A stretch of DNA of 64,000 bases from Ahaetulla prasina (lineage: Eukaryota > Chordata > Lepidosauria > Squamata > Colubridae), in assembly GCF_028640845.1 (NCBI RefSeq), contig NC_080539.1:164126236-164190235 (forward strand), given 5' to 3'. The position numbers and the translations under genes were made by a program. Under the pieces are notes generated by a model. The model worked only from the letters and a program-made list of their open reading frames with translations. It was not told where the DNA came from and made no database searches. Below, in pieces: positions 12,278-23,686 of the stretch (positions are counted from its first letter, which is position 1; every line of letters starts with the position of its first letter).

Positions 12278-12793
12278 GTAAGTTGACTGGTACTGAAAAT
12301 TATTTTTTTAGATATAGCAAACATTATGTATTTCTGGTTATCATACCAGTGAATTACACATTTTTCTCAGATAAAATGGTGTACCTGTTCAGTCATACAG
12401 TTCCAAAAGGGAAATACTACATATCTTAATTATATTAAATGAGTAATTCAAAGAGACTTAACAAAAGTAGCTAGTAGAAGATAATGCTTATTATGTTTTT
12501 AATTACCATAATTCAATTTGTCTGGAATAAGATCTGTACTGGAAGACTTCCAAGGTCTCTTCCAACTCTGTTATTCTATTTATTACTATAGCATGTCAGG
12601 CTTTTTGTCTGTGTTGACCAACTGGATCAACATAAAAATAGCCATGCTCCCAGAATGCCATTGCTTTATTTCAAATATGAAAAAAATATTTGATGTTGTT
12701 TGGAATTTCCATCCAATGATTGCTTGATCCTGTTGGTTGGCATATTTTTAAGATTAGGATTGAAGTATGGCTTCTGTGTCTTGTAGAAATTAT

Positions 12794-12905
12794 CTGCCAT
12801 TCATAAGAAAAAATCAGAAGGAGTCTTGTAGCATCTTTTCCTACTAACAGAATTTACTAAAGGGCAGAAGCTTTCTGAACTGCAGCTCATTTCATCAATG
12901 GGTAG
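12794..12905 (-). mobile_element. Penelope-like element fragment with hammerhead-like core
   Basis: On the - strand the order is TTGATGA, a short stem (TGAGC/GTTCA with TGCA loop), GAAA and GC, followed by TTCTGTTAGTAGGAAAAGAT and CTACAAGACTCC. The arrangement imitates a type-I hammerhead core, where the first motif should be CTGANGA. Related CTGATGA-stem-GAAA sequences are known from Penelope-like elements. One core base is altered. Confidence 0.45.
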
Positions 12906-13574
12906 AATAGCTTAACTGATGTAAGTAATGTAGGATTTAAATAGAGTGGATGGAGCTGTGATTGGATAGAAGGCAGGTTGGTTATGCAGATACATTAGAT
13001 GTGAGATAGATTACTAAGACCTTATGAATTAACAATTGACACATGTTTTAAAAACTCCTTGTATTTGTTGAGACCTTCAGAGAGAGACTGAAGCCTTCTG
13101 AAATATGAATGTTCAACCATCTCAGTAATACTGTAAAATTTTTGATTTTCCAAATTGATCATTCCAGATGGTCGTTTGTTGGGGTCTGTGGTGATGCCGT
13201 TGGTGTACATTATTGTACTATAATACTGCTATCCTGTAAAAGTAAAGATTACATGGCACTATTGTGATGGTATATCATAGTTTACTGGAAAAATTGTATC
13301 ATAATACCATCATGCTAATTTTTTATTTATGTTATGTATTAGATTAGTGTCTTGCCTATGATACTGATCAAAAAAAGGTTGGGATTTTTAAAATTAATAA
13401 TAACACTATTTTATGCTAAGAAATAATATCTTATTAACAATTTTCTAAGACTTCCATGTTATGAGTAGCAAAAGTTAATGCAAATCACCACTATGCAGGT
13501 TGAAAATAAAAATGCCATAATTATTTATTTTTTTAAACTATTTGTGATAGAGCTGCTAAGTATTTTTGCTATAG

Positions 13575-13653
13575 CTGTACCAGGTGCCATATTCTGCTCT
13601 CACCATGTTTCTGAGCACAGATCAAGCAGATCGCGATTCAGCAACTGCCTACC
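13575..13653 (+). CDS. MFSD2B: MFSD2B exon (VPYSALTMFL)
   Basis: The acceptor is TTGCTATAG and the donor is TACC|GTGAGT. It encodes LYQVPYSALTMFLSTDQADR then DSATAY and the first base of Arg. The VPY-ALTM and RDSATAYR blocks are hallmarks of the MFSD2 family. The exon has 79 nt. Confidence 0.93.
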
Positions 13654-13799
13654 GTGAGTTTCAAAGCCAGCTTTTGATTTTGGGAGGGTGCGGGAAACAT
13701 TGGGTAGGGTGGGGGATATAGCTATGGTCTCCATCTTAGGACGGGTCTACAACTTTCTTGGAGAGTATTTAAAGGATGAGGACTCCTTGTTTAACTTTT

Positions 13800-14072
13800 T
13801 TTTATTATTATTTATTTACATTTATATCCCGCCCTTCTCCGAAGACTCAGAGCGGCTTACATTGTGTAAGGCAATAGTCTCATTCTATTTTTATATTTAT
13901 ATACAAAGTCAACTTATTGCCCACCCCCAACAATCTGGGTCCTCATTTTACCTACCTTATAAAGGATGGAAGACTGAGTCAACCTTGGGCCTGGTGGGAC
14001 TTCGAGCCTGCAGTAATTGCAAGCGGCTGTGTTTAATAACAGGCTTCTTACAGCCTGAGCCACACCGCAGTT
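13800..14072 (-). mobile_element. tRNA-derived SINE, family A
   Basis: This is a reverse-complement copy of the 2661 family: TATATCCCGCCCTTCTCCGA at the left and CTGAGCCACACCGC at the right (tRNA-like head). Confidence 0.85.
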
Positions 14073-14722
14073 AAATTTTCAACTGTGTTCAATTTATTCT
14101 AAAGATTATGCAATTTGCTCATTGTGCTTTCTGCCTCAAAATGGTCCTAAGACTCAACAAGGTTATTCTGTGGGATGTAGAAAGAAGCCGTTAGGGCCAC
14201 CCCATCATTTTATCTATATAAACCTAATGGCTGGTCAAATGATCATCCTGGTGAGGTTTTATTCATTGTTAAATCCCTTTGATGTTATTAAGGCAATACT
14301 GTCAGTAAAATGAGAAAGTGTGTGAGAGAAGGTGACTAATTTGACATTAAGTTTCTTTTACAATTCAGTTTAACGTAGGTAAATAGGGCAAGAGAGGGAA
14401 TGTCTTTTGAACTCACTGCAAACCGTACTGTGTTCTAGGTCTAAAGTCTGCTTTTTCATGTTTTGTTTTCTCCCTGTTCACCACAGTCCCTCATGCTGCT
14501 TCATATATTAGCATGTTCTTGAGCAAGTTTTTGAAAAATAATGCAATTCAAGTGTTAATATACATATAATGCCAAGCTAAACACTTGGACAACTTTTCAT
14601 TCTCCTTACTTCCTTTGCAAATTCTGAATTTATTCCCCACCATATGAATGGAGTAAATGGAAAGCACTACATGAGTCATTCCAGCTCTGATTTGAAGGGC
14701 AAATGCAGACAAAGTTAAACAA

Positions 14723-15650
14723 TTCAAACACAGAGACAAACTGCAGTTTCAAACACAGAGACAAATTGCAGTTTCAAACACAGAGACAAACTGCAGTTTC
14801 AAACACAGAGACAAACTGCAGTTTCAAACACAGAGACAAACTGCAGTTTCAAACACAGAGACAAACTGCAGTTTCAAACACAGAGACAAACTGCAGTTTC
14901 AAACACAGAGACAAACTGCAGTTTCAAACACAGAGACAAACTGCAGTTTCAAACACAGAGACAAACTGCAGTTTCAAACACAGAGACAAACTGCAGTTTC
15001 AAACACAGAGACAAACTGCAGTTTCAAACACAGAGACAAACTGCAGTTTCAAACACAGAGACAAACTGCAGTTTCAAACACAGAGACAAACTGCAGTTTC
15101 AAACACAGAGACAAACTGCAGTTTCAAACACAGAGACAAACTGCAGTTTCAAACACAGAGACAAACTGCAGTTTCAAACACAGAGACAAACTGCAGTTTC
15201 AAACACAGAGACAAACTGCAGTTTCAAACACAGAGACAAACTGCAGTTTCAAACACAGAGACAAACTGCAGTTTCAAACACAGAGACAAACTGCAGTTTC
15301 AAACACAGAGACAAACTGCAGTTTCAAACACAGAGACAAACTGCAGTTTCAAACACAGAGACAAACTGCAGTTTCAAACACAGAGACAAACTGCAGTTTC
15401 AAACACAGAGACAAACTGCAGTTTCAAACACAGAGACAAACTGCAGTTTCAAACACAGAGACAAACTGCAGTTTCAAACACAGAGACAAACTGCAGTTTC
15501 AAACACAGAGACAAACTGCAGTTTCAAACACAGAGACAAACTGCAGTTTCAAACACAGAGACAAACTGCAGTTTCAAACACAGAGACAAACTGCAGTTTC
15601 AAACACAGAGACAAACTGCAGTTTCAAACACAGAGACAAATTGCAGTTTC
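14723..15650. repeat. 25-bp minisatellite, about 37 copies
   Basis: The unit is TTTCAAACACAGAGACAAAC plus TGCAG. Copies are almost identical. Each contains the 12-bp palindrome AAACTGCAGTTT. The second copy and the last copy carry the variant AAATTGCAG, while the interior copies are uniform. Because 25 is not a multiple of 3 and no frame of the unit has a stop on the + strand, a spurious 322-codon frame runs through it with a 25-residue period. It lies in an MFSD2B intron. Confidence 0.98.
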
Positions 15651-16137
15651 TGTTCAACTAGAAAAACCTAGAAAGAAATGGAGCAGAAAAAAAGGAAATG
15701 TGTGGGCCTGAGGCTCAGTCAGATAGGAGCAATTTATGACATGTAGATTTCCATTTATTCTCTGGAGTCTGTGAATTGTGCTGGAAAAGATAGCTTTGTA
15801 ATAAACCTTTGGTCTTTAAGTAATCCCACTTTTTAAAAATTTCCTTGCACATATTATTTCCTGACTGCATGTTACAATGGCTCTCCCCTCTTGTTATAGT
15901 ACAGTTTGATATTCACCACAATATACATATAAATCACTGTTTTACTGTTGAAAGCTGGCTAGAGGGATGTGTATGTCAAAATCTGCAAGATGTGCCTTTA
16001 CAAAAGTGATGGAGTTTTTTGCTCCTGAAGCTGAAGCTGAAGCTGCAGTTTTTGAGTGCCCTGTGGAGAACGCTATCCGTGCCTGTGGTTCAGCATTCAA
16101 CTCAGATTTGTAGAATTGGTTTGTTTTCTTCCCATAG

Positions 16138-16286
16138 GAATGGTATTTGAAGTTCTTGGAACACTGATTGGAGCTACGCTACATGGTCAGATAGTTGCTG
16201 GTGCTCACACCTCTAGTCACTGTATCCAGAATGAAACTATTGGGCTGCAACAAAATAGCTCTGAAATCCTGGATGTGTCTTATGGA
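16138..16286 (+). CDS. MFSD2B: MFSD2B exon (LGTLIGATLHGQIV, extracellular loop)
   Basis: The acceptor is TTCCCATAG and the donor is GGA|GTAAGT. It completes Arg, then encodes MVFEVLGTLIGATLHGQIVA and GAHTSSHCIQNETIGLQQNS. NET and NSS are N-glycosylation sequons in the predicted outer loop. The exon has 149 nt and ends in phase 0. Confidence 0.93.
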
Positions 16287-16908
16287 GTAAGTCAAAAACA
16301 TTTTGTAATGTTTTTATAGTGCTACATTACACTAGAATGAGGACGACAAATTTAATGTAAAAGACACGGATCTTAAAAATATTTTTGCAAAACAAGTCTC
16401 ATTTGAATTTAGTGGAACTTACCAAGAAATGTTTCTTACTTCAGTTTATGCCTAATAACTTTATCTCTTCACTGTGATTTGGAGATGATGTATCATGAGG
16501 ACTTGTCAAAAGGTGGTAAGACACAAAGATTAGTGTAGAGACGAGAAATGATCCTATACGTGCAAAATCCAGACGTATGCCTGATATTGCTTAATTCACA
16601 TAATGGAAAAGCATAAAGGGGTAAAATTGCAAAGTTTTACATGTGAATTAATTGTATGTGGAATGGGACAAGGGATCACAAGGACATTGCTGTGCCCATT
16701 TCACTCTGGCCTCCCATTGTAACCAACCTATTATGGGCATTCATTCATAGCTAGCCCTCCACCAGCACTCCTGCCCCACCACTGGTCTTCCCCATTTCCA
16801 CTCCACTATTTGGCCATGGGCAGTTCACCCAAGTGAGCATGGCAGTGTCACCAAAATCAGTTGTTATTATTTAGTTTTGTAAATCTTTCAGTTAATTTCT
16901 AACCAAAA

Positions 16909-17392
16909 TTAATTCTAGTAATTTCAGTAATTAACAATAGCACTTAGACTTATAAACTGTAAAGCACTTGATAATGCTTTACAGCCCTCTCTAAGCAGTT
17001 TACAGAGTCAGCATATTTCCCCCAACAATCTGGGTCCTCATTTTACCAACCTCAGAAGGATGGAAGGCTGAGTCAACCTTGAGCTGGTCAGGATCAAATT
17101 CCTGCTGTTGTCAGTTATCATGCAGTACTGCTTTCTAACCACTGCACCACCAGTATTAATTTCTAGTAATTTCAGTAATTAACAATAGCACTTAGACTTA
17201 TATATTTGATAATGCTTTACAGCCCTCTCTAAGCAGCTTACAGAGTCAGCATATTGCCCCCAACAATCTGGGTCCTCATTTTACCAACCTCAGAAGGATG
17301 GAAGGCTGAGTCAACCTTGAGCTGGTCAGGATCAAATTCCTGCTGTTGTCAGTTATCATGCAGTACTGCTTTCTAACCACTGCACCACCAGT
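16909..17392 (-). repeat. Tandem duplication of a SINE-containing segment
   Basis: Two direct copies (16909-17154 and 17155-17392) each start ATTAATT-CTAGTAATTTCAG and hold a - strand SINE of family B (CTTTACAGCCCTCTCTAAGC, tRNA head at the right end). They differ mainly by a short indel near 16950. A third start, ATTAATTTCTAGTAATTG, follows at 17393, so the junction sequence was the duplication boundary. Confidence 0.9.
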
Positions 17393-17754
17393 ATTAATTT
17401 CTAGTAATTGAATTAGTAATTTTTCATTTAGCTTCCAAATACAAGCATTTGATCTCACTTGCTGAAAATAAACTACCCTGGCTTGCACTGCAATTAAGGA
17501 ATCCACAGTCTGTCTATTAGTCAAGGATAGAGGTATTGCCTTAAGAATAAGATCATGCAGACAATTGAAGAGGGATTCCCCTAAACATAGACAAGACCGG
17601 TAGTTCTTCATTTCTGCCATCTACCAACAAACTAATCACTTTACTTATAGAGTTGCTTGTCATTAGAGCTCTATTTTATTTAGGCCATTGTTTGTTTGTT
17701 TTTATTGTTTATTTCTTGTTTGTGTCATTTGATTGAAATCTTCTGTCTTTAAAG

Positions 17755-17845
17755 AAAAAAGTCTACATGATTGCAGCTGGGCTGATAGGAGGCATTTACC
17801 TTGTTGGCATTCTTTCCCTATTCTTTGGAGTGAAAGAAAAAGTTG
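17755..17845 (+). CDS. MFSD2B: MFSD2B exon (TM6)
   Basis: The acceptor is GTCTTTAAAG and the donor is GTTG|GTGAGC. It encodes KKVYMIAAGLIGGIYLVGIL then SLFFGVKEKV, comparable to the SLLCLGVKER block of human MFSD2B. The exon has 91 nt and ends one base into Asp. Confidence 0.92.
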
Positions 17846-17946
17846 GTGAGCATATTTAAATCTTATTAATATTTCTGGGTGTCTATTTTCTTCATTTAAT
17901 CTACAATCTCATATAAACAACATTGTATATATTCCACCCATTATAG

Positions 17947-18068
17947 ATCCATACACCTTAATGCCAGACAAAAAAGTTCCTTTCTTTAAAGGACAAAAGC
18001 ATGCCATGAAGCATCAACCATATTTGATATTTACAGCAGCATTTCTACTGATTTTAACAGCAGTTCAG
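17947..18068 (+). CDS. MFSD2B: MFSD2B exon (cytoplasmic loop and TM7)
   Basis: The acceptor is CCATTATAG and the donor is CAG|GTAATT. It encodes DPYTLMPDKKVPFFKGQKHA then MKHQPYLIFTAAFLLILTAVQ in two pieces. The intron before it is only 101 bp. The reading frame stays open past the donor to 18284, but the sequence after 18068 is unlike the family and is read as intron. Confidence 0.92.
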
Positions 18069-18464
18069 GTAATTCTTATCTACCTAACATCTGCGTCAAC
18101 TTGGTTTGTCATAAATTGCATTGAAGAATCTATGCTGCTGCATCATAAGAACTTGATCATATGTACAGAGATTTTACTGATTTTGGCTATCGTGGCATTT
18201 TTATTGTTTATCAAAAATGTACAGATTTTTAAGTTGAAAGTCAGTGGGCGTGATCCAGTGGTGTCACAGTTACAGGTTTGCTAACTTCCTTCCTGGGTTC
18301 ATATCAAAAGAAAAGATACAACTTAGGGCACAAAAAACATGCATGCCCAGATATTTTTAATATGCTTTTATATAAAAGCATATCATATTTATCATTTATA
18401 AGAATGATAGTTATTTTTAAATGATGAAAAAGCCAATTACTATGTAATCATATCAAGAAATAGC

Positions 18465-18575
18465 AATAGCACTTAGACTTACGTACCGCTTCACAGTGCT
18501 TTACAGCCCTCTCTAAGCGGTTTACAGAATCAGCATATTTTCCCCAACAATCTGGGTCCTCATTTTACTGACCTT
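18465..18575 (-). mobile_element. SINE family B, 3' end only
   Basis: It holds AATAGCACTTAGACTTACGT and CTTTACAGCCCTCTCTAAGC, then breaks off after TTTTACTGACCTT before the tRNA-like head. Confidence 0.8.
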
Positions 18576-18748
18576 GGATGTATGAATTGTAAATGGAAAA
18601 CCTTATTAGTATCACTATATTTATCCATCCTCCTTCACATTTGAATCATGTCTATCCTCATAATATAGTTCTCTTTTCTTTTAATGATAATCTATTAAAT
18701 GTATATGCCACCCAACTACTGGTACTCTTTTCTTTTCTCTTGTTCTAG

Positions 18749-18832
18749 ATTGAACAAGGAAATTTCGTTCTCTTTTGTACTTATGCAGCTGATCTTCGCA
18801 ATCACTTTCAGAATTTAGTGCTGATTATCTTG
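18749..18832 (+). CDS. MFSD2B: MFSD2B exon (VLFCTY, TM8 start)
   Basis: The acceptor is CTTGTTCTAG and the donor is TTG|GTAAGC. The 28 codons, phase 0, encode IEQGNFVLFCTYAADLRNHF and QNLVLIIL, aligned with the YLVLFCTHASQLHDHVQ region of human MFSD2B. Confidence 0.93.
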
Positions 18833-19188
18833 GTAAGCGTGCCGACAAAGCTAAGCTTTTTGTGTGTTTCTTCCTATTATATTTCTATCGTCCATACCTA
18901 CGTATATGAAAATCAAGTTTTCATGACTGAAGGCCTTTCTCCATTTATACCTAACCTTGGCACAATATAATAAAAGGGAAAATATTGGTTTCTGTCTCTC
19001 TGGTCACCTTTTTAAACTCATGGTTATCTCTTCTCCATCAGAGTCCAAGCTTCTGTCCCCTTGTTGTGATGTGTAGCTGTTGTTATTTATAATGGTACTG
19101 CAATCTTTAAATTGTACAGTTAATGCTCTTGGAAGCCATAAACATATTTTTTCCCTTTTCTAACATTTTTTCCTGTTATAATGTATAG

Positions 19189-19269
19189 ATGTCAGCTACA
19201 GTGAGTGTTCCGTTCTGGCAAAGATTTCTGAGGCATTTTGGCAAAAAAAAAGCAGCATGTGGAATATTG
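19189..19269 (+). CDS. MFSD2B: MFSD2B exon (PFWQRFLRHFGKK)
   Basis: The acceptor is AATGTATAG and the donor is TTG|GTAAGT. The 27 codons, phase 0, encode MSATVSVPFWQRFLRHFGKK then KAACGIL. A run of nine A residues encodes three Lys in frame, a place where sequencing indels should be watched. Confidence 0.92.
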
Positions 19270-19879
19270 GTAAGTAGGCTGCTAATAGTTATGGCTGCAC
19301 AGCATTTCAGATTCCAGAAAGGAGCTTCAGAGCATACAGAGGCATGAATGGAGCACCCGTCTGTAACTCTTTAAGACAGCCATGTCTTTTTCCATGATCA
19401 TGTGGCAACAGCAGAGGGCAGCTAAGATACGCCAGGTAAAGATGTGACAGCTTTAAAGAGTTCTAGAAGTGTTGGGCTTGAGCTCCTAAGCACTTTGAAA
19501 CACCCTTTTAAAAATGATTTAAGCCGCTGCTTAGTCCTAATAATCAAGGAACTTGGAATGTAATCATTTGATCAATAGCCTTTTCTATCTAGGCCATGTC
19601 TTTTTAGCCATTTGTAAACCCTTTTTTGAAATCTGTGACCTCCCTTTGAGATGACTTGATGACTTAATTGTAGCTAAGTCTCCTGGTTCTTGTTCTGTAG
19701 ATTAAGAATATCTTCCTGTTATGGTTTATATTCTGTTCAGACCAACAGACTCCAGATTATGTAGCTGAAAGTTAAAGGGACGCTGTCTCTAGGAATGACA
19801 CCTCTTGCCCTACAGATTTTCTATTTATGGTGGATCTGAAATAGAAGGATAAACAGTGCAGTGCTCCCTAATAATATTT

Positions 19880-20006
19880 TTCAATCTTGGCAACTTTAAG
19901 ATATGTGAAGTTCAATTCCCAGAATTCTCCAATCAGCTGCCTTGGGAGTGCTGGGAGTTGAAGTCCATACATTCTTAAAGTTACCAAGTTTGAAAGGCAC
20001 TGTTGC
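19880..20006. mobile_element. hAT-like MITE fragment
   Basis: Inverted arms around GAAGTTCAATTCCCAGAATT and GGGAGTTGAAGTCCATAC with ends TTCAATCTTGGCAACTTTAA and TTACCAAGTTTGAAA form an imperfect foldback related to the 1345 palindrome. Confidence 0.6.
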
Positions 20007-20420
20007 AGAGCATGTGGCCAGTAACACATACTCTTGATGTACATTTTTGAAAAAACAGTATTCTATGATCTTCAAAGCAGAAGGAAAACCAAACTTAAAA
20101 TTAAAAGGATGGTTTCTGCAGCAAAAAAGACCACTCACCACTGTAGCATTTTGGACCACATGCTTTGCATAAGGAAGATCCAGGGTTATGTCCCAGGTCT
20201 GAAATTCTAGCAAACTGATGCTAATCATTACCAATGGTATTAATCTAGACAAGTTGGTGGTGACCTACTACACTGCCAATCTATAATGATTGCCATTGTC
20301 ATGTCTGTACAGTAATCTTAATCCTGTTTATATCATTGTCCAGTTGAGACATTACCCTTCCTTAGACATTCATTTAAGGATGAAACGATTTATTTTTCTC
20401 CTTATATTCATTCATTCTAG

Positions 20421-20530
20421 TTGATGATTCCTTCTGTAATCATGTTGGTGACTATCCCTAATATCTTTCTTGCCTACTTCGTGGCTATTGTATCTGGACT
20501 TAGCATTGCAGCGTCTTTCCTCCTGCCATG
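20421..20530 (+). CDS. MFSD2B: MFSD2B exon (TM9-TM10, ASFLLPW)
   Basis: The acceptor is TCATTCTAG and the donor is CATG|GTAAGA. It encodes LMIPSVIMLVTIPNIFLAYF then VAIVSGLSIAASFLLPW. SIAxSxLLPW is a signature of MFSD2 proteins. The exon has 110 nt and splits the Trp codon. Confidence 0.94.
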
Positions 20531-21406
20531 GTAAGAGTCTCTTTATAAGGGGTAGGGTATGCAGGGAAAATCTGCTGCATTTGGATAAAAGCAGCACTTT
20601 AACCTTTAGGTGATACCCTGTGTTCTGCCTCCAGAAGATGCTTCATTTAGTTTAATTAAAAAATAATACTGATGGAATTGATTCAGTGCAATGATACATA
20701 GTGGCGTCTTTAGGGCTGGGAGTTCTTGGGATTATGGAAAATCCCTATCTTGAGGCCTCAGATTGTGTCATCAGAGATCAGATCTTTCAAACATTTTGTT
20801 GAGAATCTTAAGACAAACCAGTGGAATTCTAAGGCTAAATGATTAAAATCCTGGTGATTTTTAATAGCAGCTTCAAATATCCAAAAGTGAAAAAAAAAAT
20901 ATAGGATTAGGCAGTAAAGCATATGAAACGCTTCCTATTAGCTATGAATAAAGTATTATTTAAAGTATTAAAAGTATTTTAATAAAAGTATTATTTTAAA
21001 GCAATATGAAAATAATGAAAATATAAAAGCTCTATTATCAAAACATGCATTTAATTTTAGATCAATTACCTTCCACTCACTAAGTTCTGAATCACATGAT
21101 TTTTAAAGACATATTTTTTTAAAAAAGTTGGCTCTTATTTTAAGATGTCTTTTAGTGATCGTGCACAATTTGCATATTTTTAAGGAGGGGGGTCACGTGA
21201 TCATTGGTTTTGGTTTTTGCACATTATTTTTATTTTGCAAGGAGTGGAATGATAGAAAAAATAAGAAAGGTCTGCACAACTGAGATTTATTATTAGAACA
21301 AAAACTAGCAGAAGTCTGAATGGCAGTTATACAGATAGTTGCCACTCTTCTTATGGTATTCCTATACACCTAACTGTGATGTGCATCTTTAATCTGTTGA
21401 TTAAAG

Positions 21407-21550
21407 GTCCATGCTGCCTGATGTAGTTGACCATTTTCGAATGCAGAACATTCACTTACCAGGACATGAAACTATCTTCTATTCGTCCTTCATCTTTTTC
21501 ACAAAGATGTCAACTGGTATTGGAATGGGAATTTCTTCCTTCAGCCTACA
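21407..21550 (+). CDS. MFSD2B: MFSD2B exon ([12 protein letters not shown]11)
   Basis: The acceptor is TTGATTAAAG and the donor is CTACA|GTGAGT. It encodes [20 protein letters not shown] then [20 protein letters not shown] and GISSFSL. The chromoviral LTR element begins only 173 bp downstream in the following intron, antisense to the gene. Confidence 0.94.
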
Positions 21551-21723
21551 GTGAGTGTTTTAAGTTTTGTTTTGTTTGGGATCTTGCATTGGTTCAATTC
21601 ACTAAAGAGGCACAAGGATAGGCAATCTGTGGCACTCCATATATTTATAAATTACAATTCTGGCATTCTTTGCCATTGTCCTGGTGTCCTAGGAATGTTA
21701 AGAATTGTACTTTAGCAACTAGA

Positions 21724-22208
21724 TGTCAGGCTACCCCCGACGGCAAATAGGAAAGAATTCACCTTGACTCCATTTGGAATAGAAACAAGTACTTTTACTT
21801 TTACAGTCTGGTTAGCAGCCAAGCAAAGCTGGAACTGAGACAAAATATGGCAACATATCATATCCCCCCAATTGTCCCTCCTCCTCCAGGAGGTCAGGCT
21901 GGTCTGGTCCAATGCCAACTCCTTCACGGCCCCTCGTGGTAATCTTCTTCCACAAGTCTCTGGATGTCAGTCAACTCAGGAATGCAGTGTCGGTTAGGAA
22001 AGCGCGCGCTGATAACACTCAATCATTAATCACCCCTCCTCCCAGTTATGTCAGCCGACACTAATAATAAGCTCTTTTCCCTTACCCCGGATGGTGGTAT
22101 GATTCATCTCATGATCCTAAGAGTTTATAATACAGAAATAAACATTTTACATTCTATCTAGTGATATAATCATTTAAAAGTAAATGAAGAGTGGAGTGGA
22201 GGCTGACA
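21724..22208 (-). repeat. LTR (3' LTR of the chromovirus)
   Basis: It is 485 bp long. On the - strand it is preceded by a purine-rich stretch (GGAGGG then CCGAA), the likely polypurine tract. It matches the other LTR with a few substitutions and single-base or two-base indels. Confidence 0.95.
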
Positions 22209-22355
22209 TTCGGCCCTCCTGCAACAAGGACGTCAGTCCTAGAAAGAAAAAAGAGAAGTTAGGGTTTGTCAGGATATTTTTTATAGAATTGTGCTATTTT
22301 TCCGAGGCATGAACATCTTCTTTGTTCACCCATTCAGCTTGGGATAACGGAAGTG

Positions 22356-22607
22356 TTACCAAGAAATAAGATATTGAATTTTATTTCTATGTTTTCTTGA
22401 ATCCAAAATTTCTTTTATTTCAAAGTGTTGTTCTCCCTCTATGAGAATTGGTATAGGAGGGGGTGTATGGTTAGGACGGAAAGTAGATGTGTGTTCAGGT
22501 TTCAGCAAACTGACATGGAAAACGGGGTGGATTCTCCTAAGTGTTTTTGGTAAATCTAGTTGTACTGTCACGGGGTTGATGATTTTTACTATTGGGAAAG
22601 GTCCCAC
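22356..22607 (-). pseudogene. Chromoviral integrase C-terminus with GPF and chromodomain start
   Basis: MGPFPIVKIINPVTVQLDLP is the GPF module typical of Ty3/gypsy integrases, followed by IHPVFHVSLLKP. The segment EIKEILDSRKH then KIQYLISW is the beginning of a chromodomain; it stops near 22356. Confidence 0.85.
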
Positions 22608-22859
22608 ATATTTGGGTCCAAGTTTTTAGATTTCTGAGTGGTTTGAAGATATTTGGTGGAAAGATAAACTTTATCGCCCACTTGATATTTGTTCTCAGGG
22701 ACCTTTTTATCTGCTTGTTTTTATGCGCACGGTGAGCGTCGTCGATCGCCTTGAGTCATTTTCCATGTGCTTTGTATTTGATCTATCCATTCTGATAAAG
22801 AGGAAACAGTAGTTTCTTCCTGTGGGAGTTCGAGATAGGAACAAAATCTTGGCCTGAAG

Positions 22860-23487
22860 CTATTTTAAAGGGAGTAAATCCGTGCTACTATGAATTGAGT
22901 TGTTGTAGGCAACTTCAGCAAAAGGTAAGAGATCAGCCCAATTATCTTGCTGGTAGTTAACATAACATCGGAGATATTGTTCTAGTACAGAGTTCGAACG
23001 TTCACAGCTTCCATTAGTTTGAGGATGATGGGAGGAGCTTAATCCTTGGGCGGAACCAATGAGTCGTAAAAATTCTTTCCAAAATTTAGAAGTGAATTGA
23101 ACTCCTCGATCTGAAATGATGCGATCAGGCACTCCGTGAAGTCTATAAATGTGTTGTACAAACAACTTTGCTAGAGTCTTTGAGGAGGGTATTTTTGAAC
23201 ATGGAATAAAATGGACTTGTTTGGAGAAAAGGTCAGTCACTACCCATATAACAGTATTGCCGGAACTTTCAGGTAATTCCACTATGAAATCCATGGATAT
23301 TTCTTTCCATGGGGTTCCTGGTCTGGCTACCGTTTGTAGTAGTCCAGGAGGTTTTCCCGGAGGTCTTTTGGATGATGCACAGACCGGGCAACTTGCCACA
23401 TATGCTTGAATGTCTTTTAAGACTTGGCCACCAAAATTGTCTTTTAAGAAGATGCAAAGTTTTCACAAATCCAAAATGCCCTGCCAT
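22860..23487 (-). pseudogene. Chromoviral integrase, zinc finger and catalytic core
   Basis: The frame ending at 23269 carries GHFGFVKTLHLLKRQFWW, the start of the H2C2 finger; CPVCASSKRPP in the next frame completes it. The core shows SMDFIVELP, IISDRGVQFTSKFW and NGSCERSN, holding the three acidic residues. A stop follows DLLPLK, where the domain should continue. Confidence 0.9.
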
Positions 23488-23686
23488 CTTGGCATCATGG
23501 CATCGTTGTAGGATGGTTTCTCTGAGTGATAGAGGAACATATAGTTTTGTTCCAATCCAAGCTAGTCCATCACGGAGTGTGCATTCATGGAATGCGTTAA
23601 GTACCAGTCATCGGTGTTTAAAGCTTCTTTAAACGATTTGGTTAGTTCATCTGGGAGTGAGGGGTCAGCTTTGGAGTGGCTTCTAG

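Noticed and set aside
14723..15650. CRISPR array
   Set aside because: Units are contiguous with no variable spacers, and the window is a vertebrate genome.
14703..15671. 322-codon open frame with 25-residue repeats
   Set aside because: It is a by-product of a stop-free 25-bp minisatellite in an intron; no splice or homology support.
18069..18284. Longer MFSD2B exon past 18068
   Set aside because: A GTAATT donor follows VQ and the next exon continues the family sequence in phase 0.
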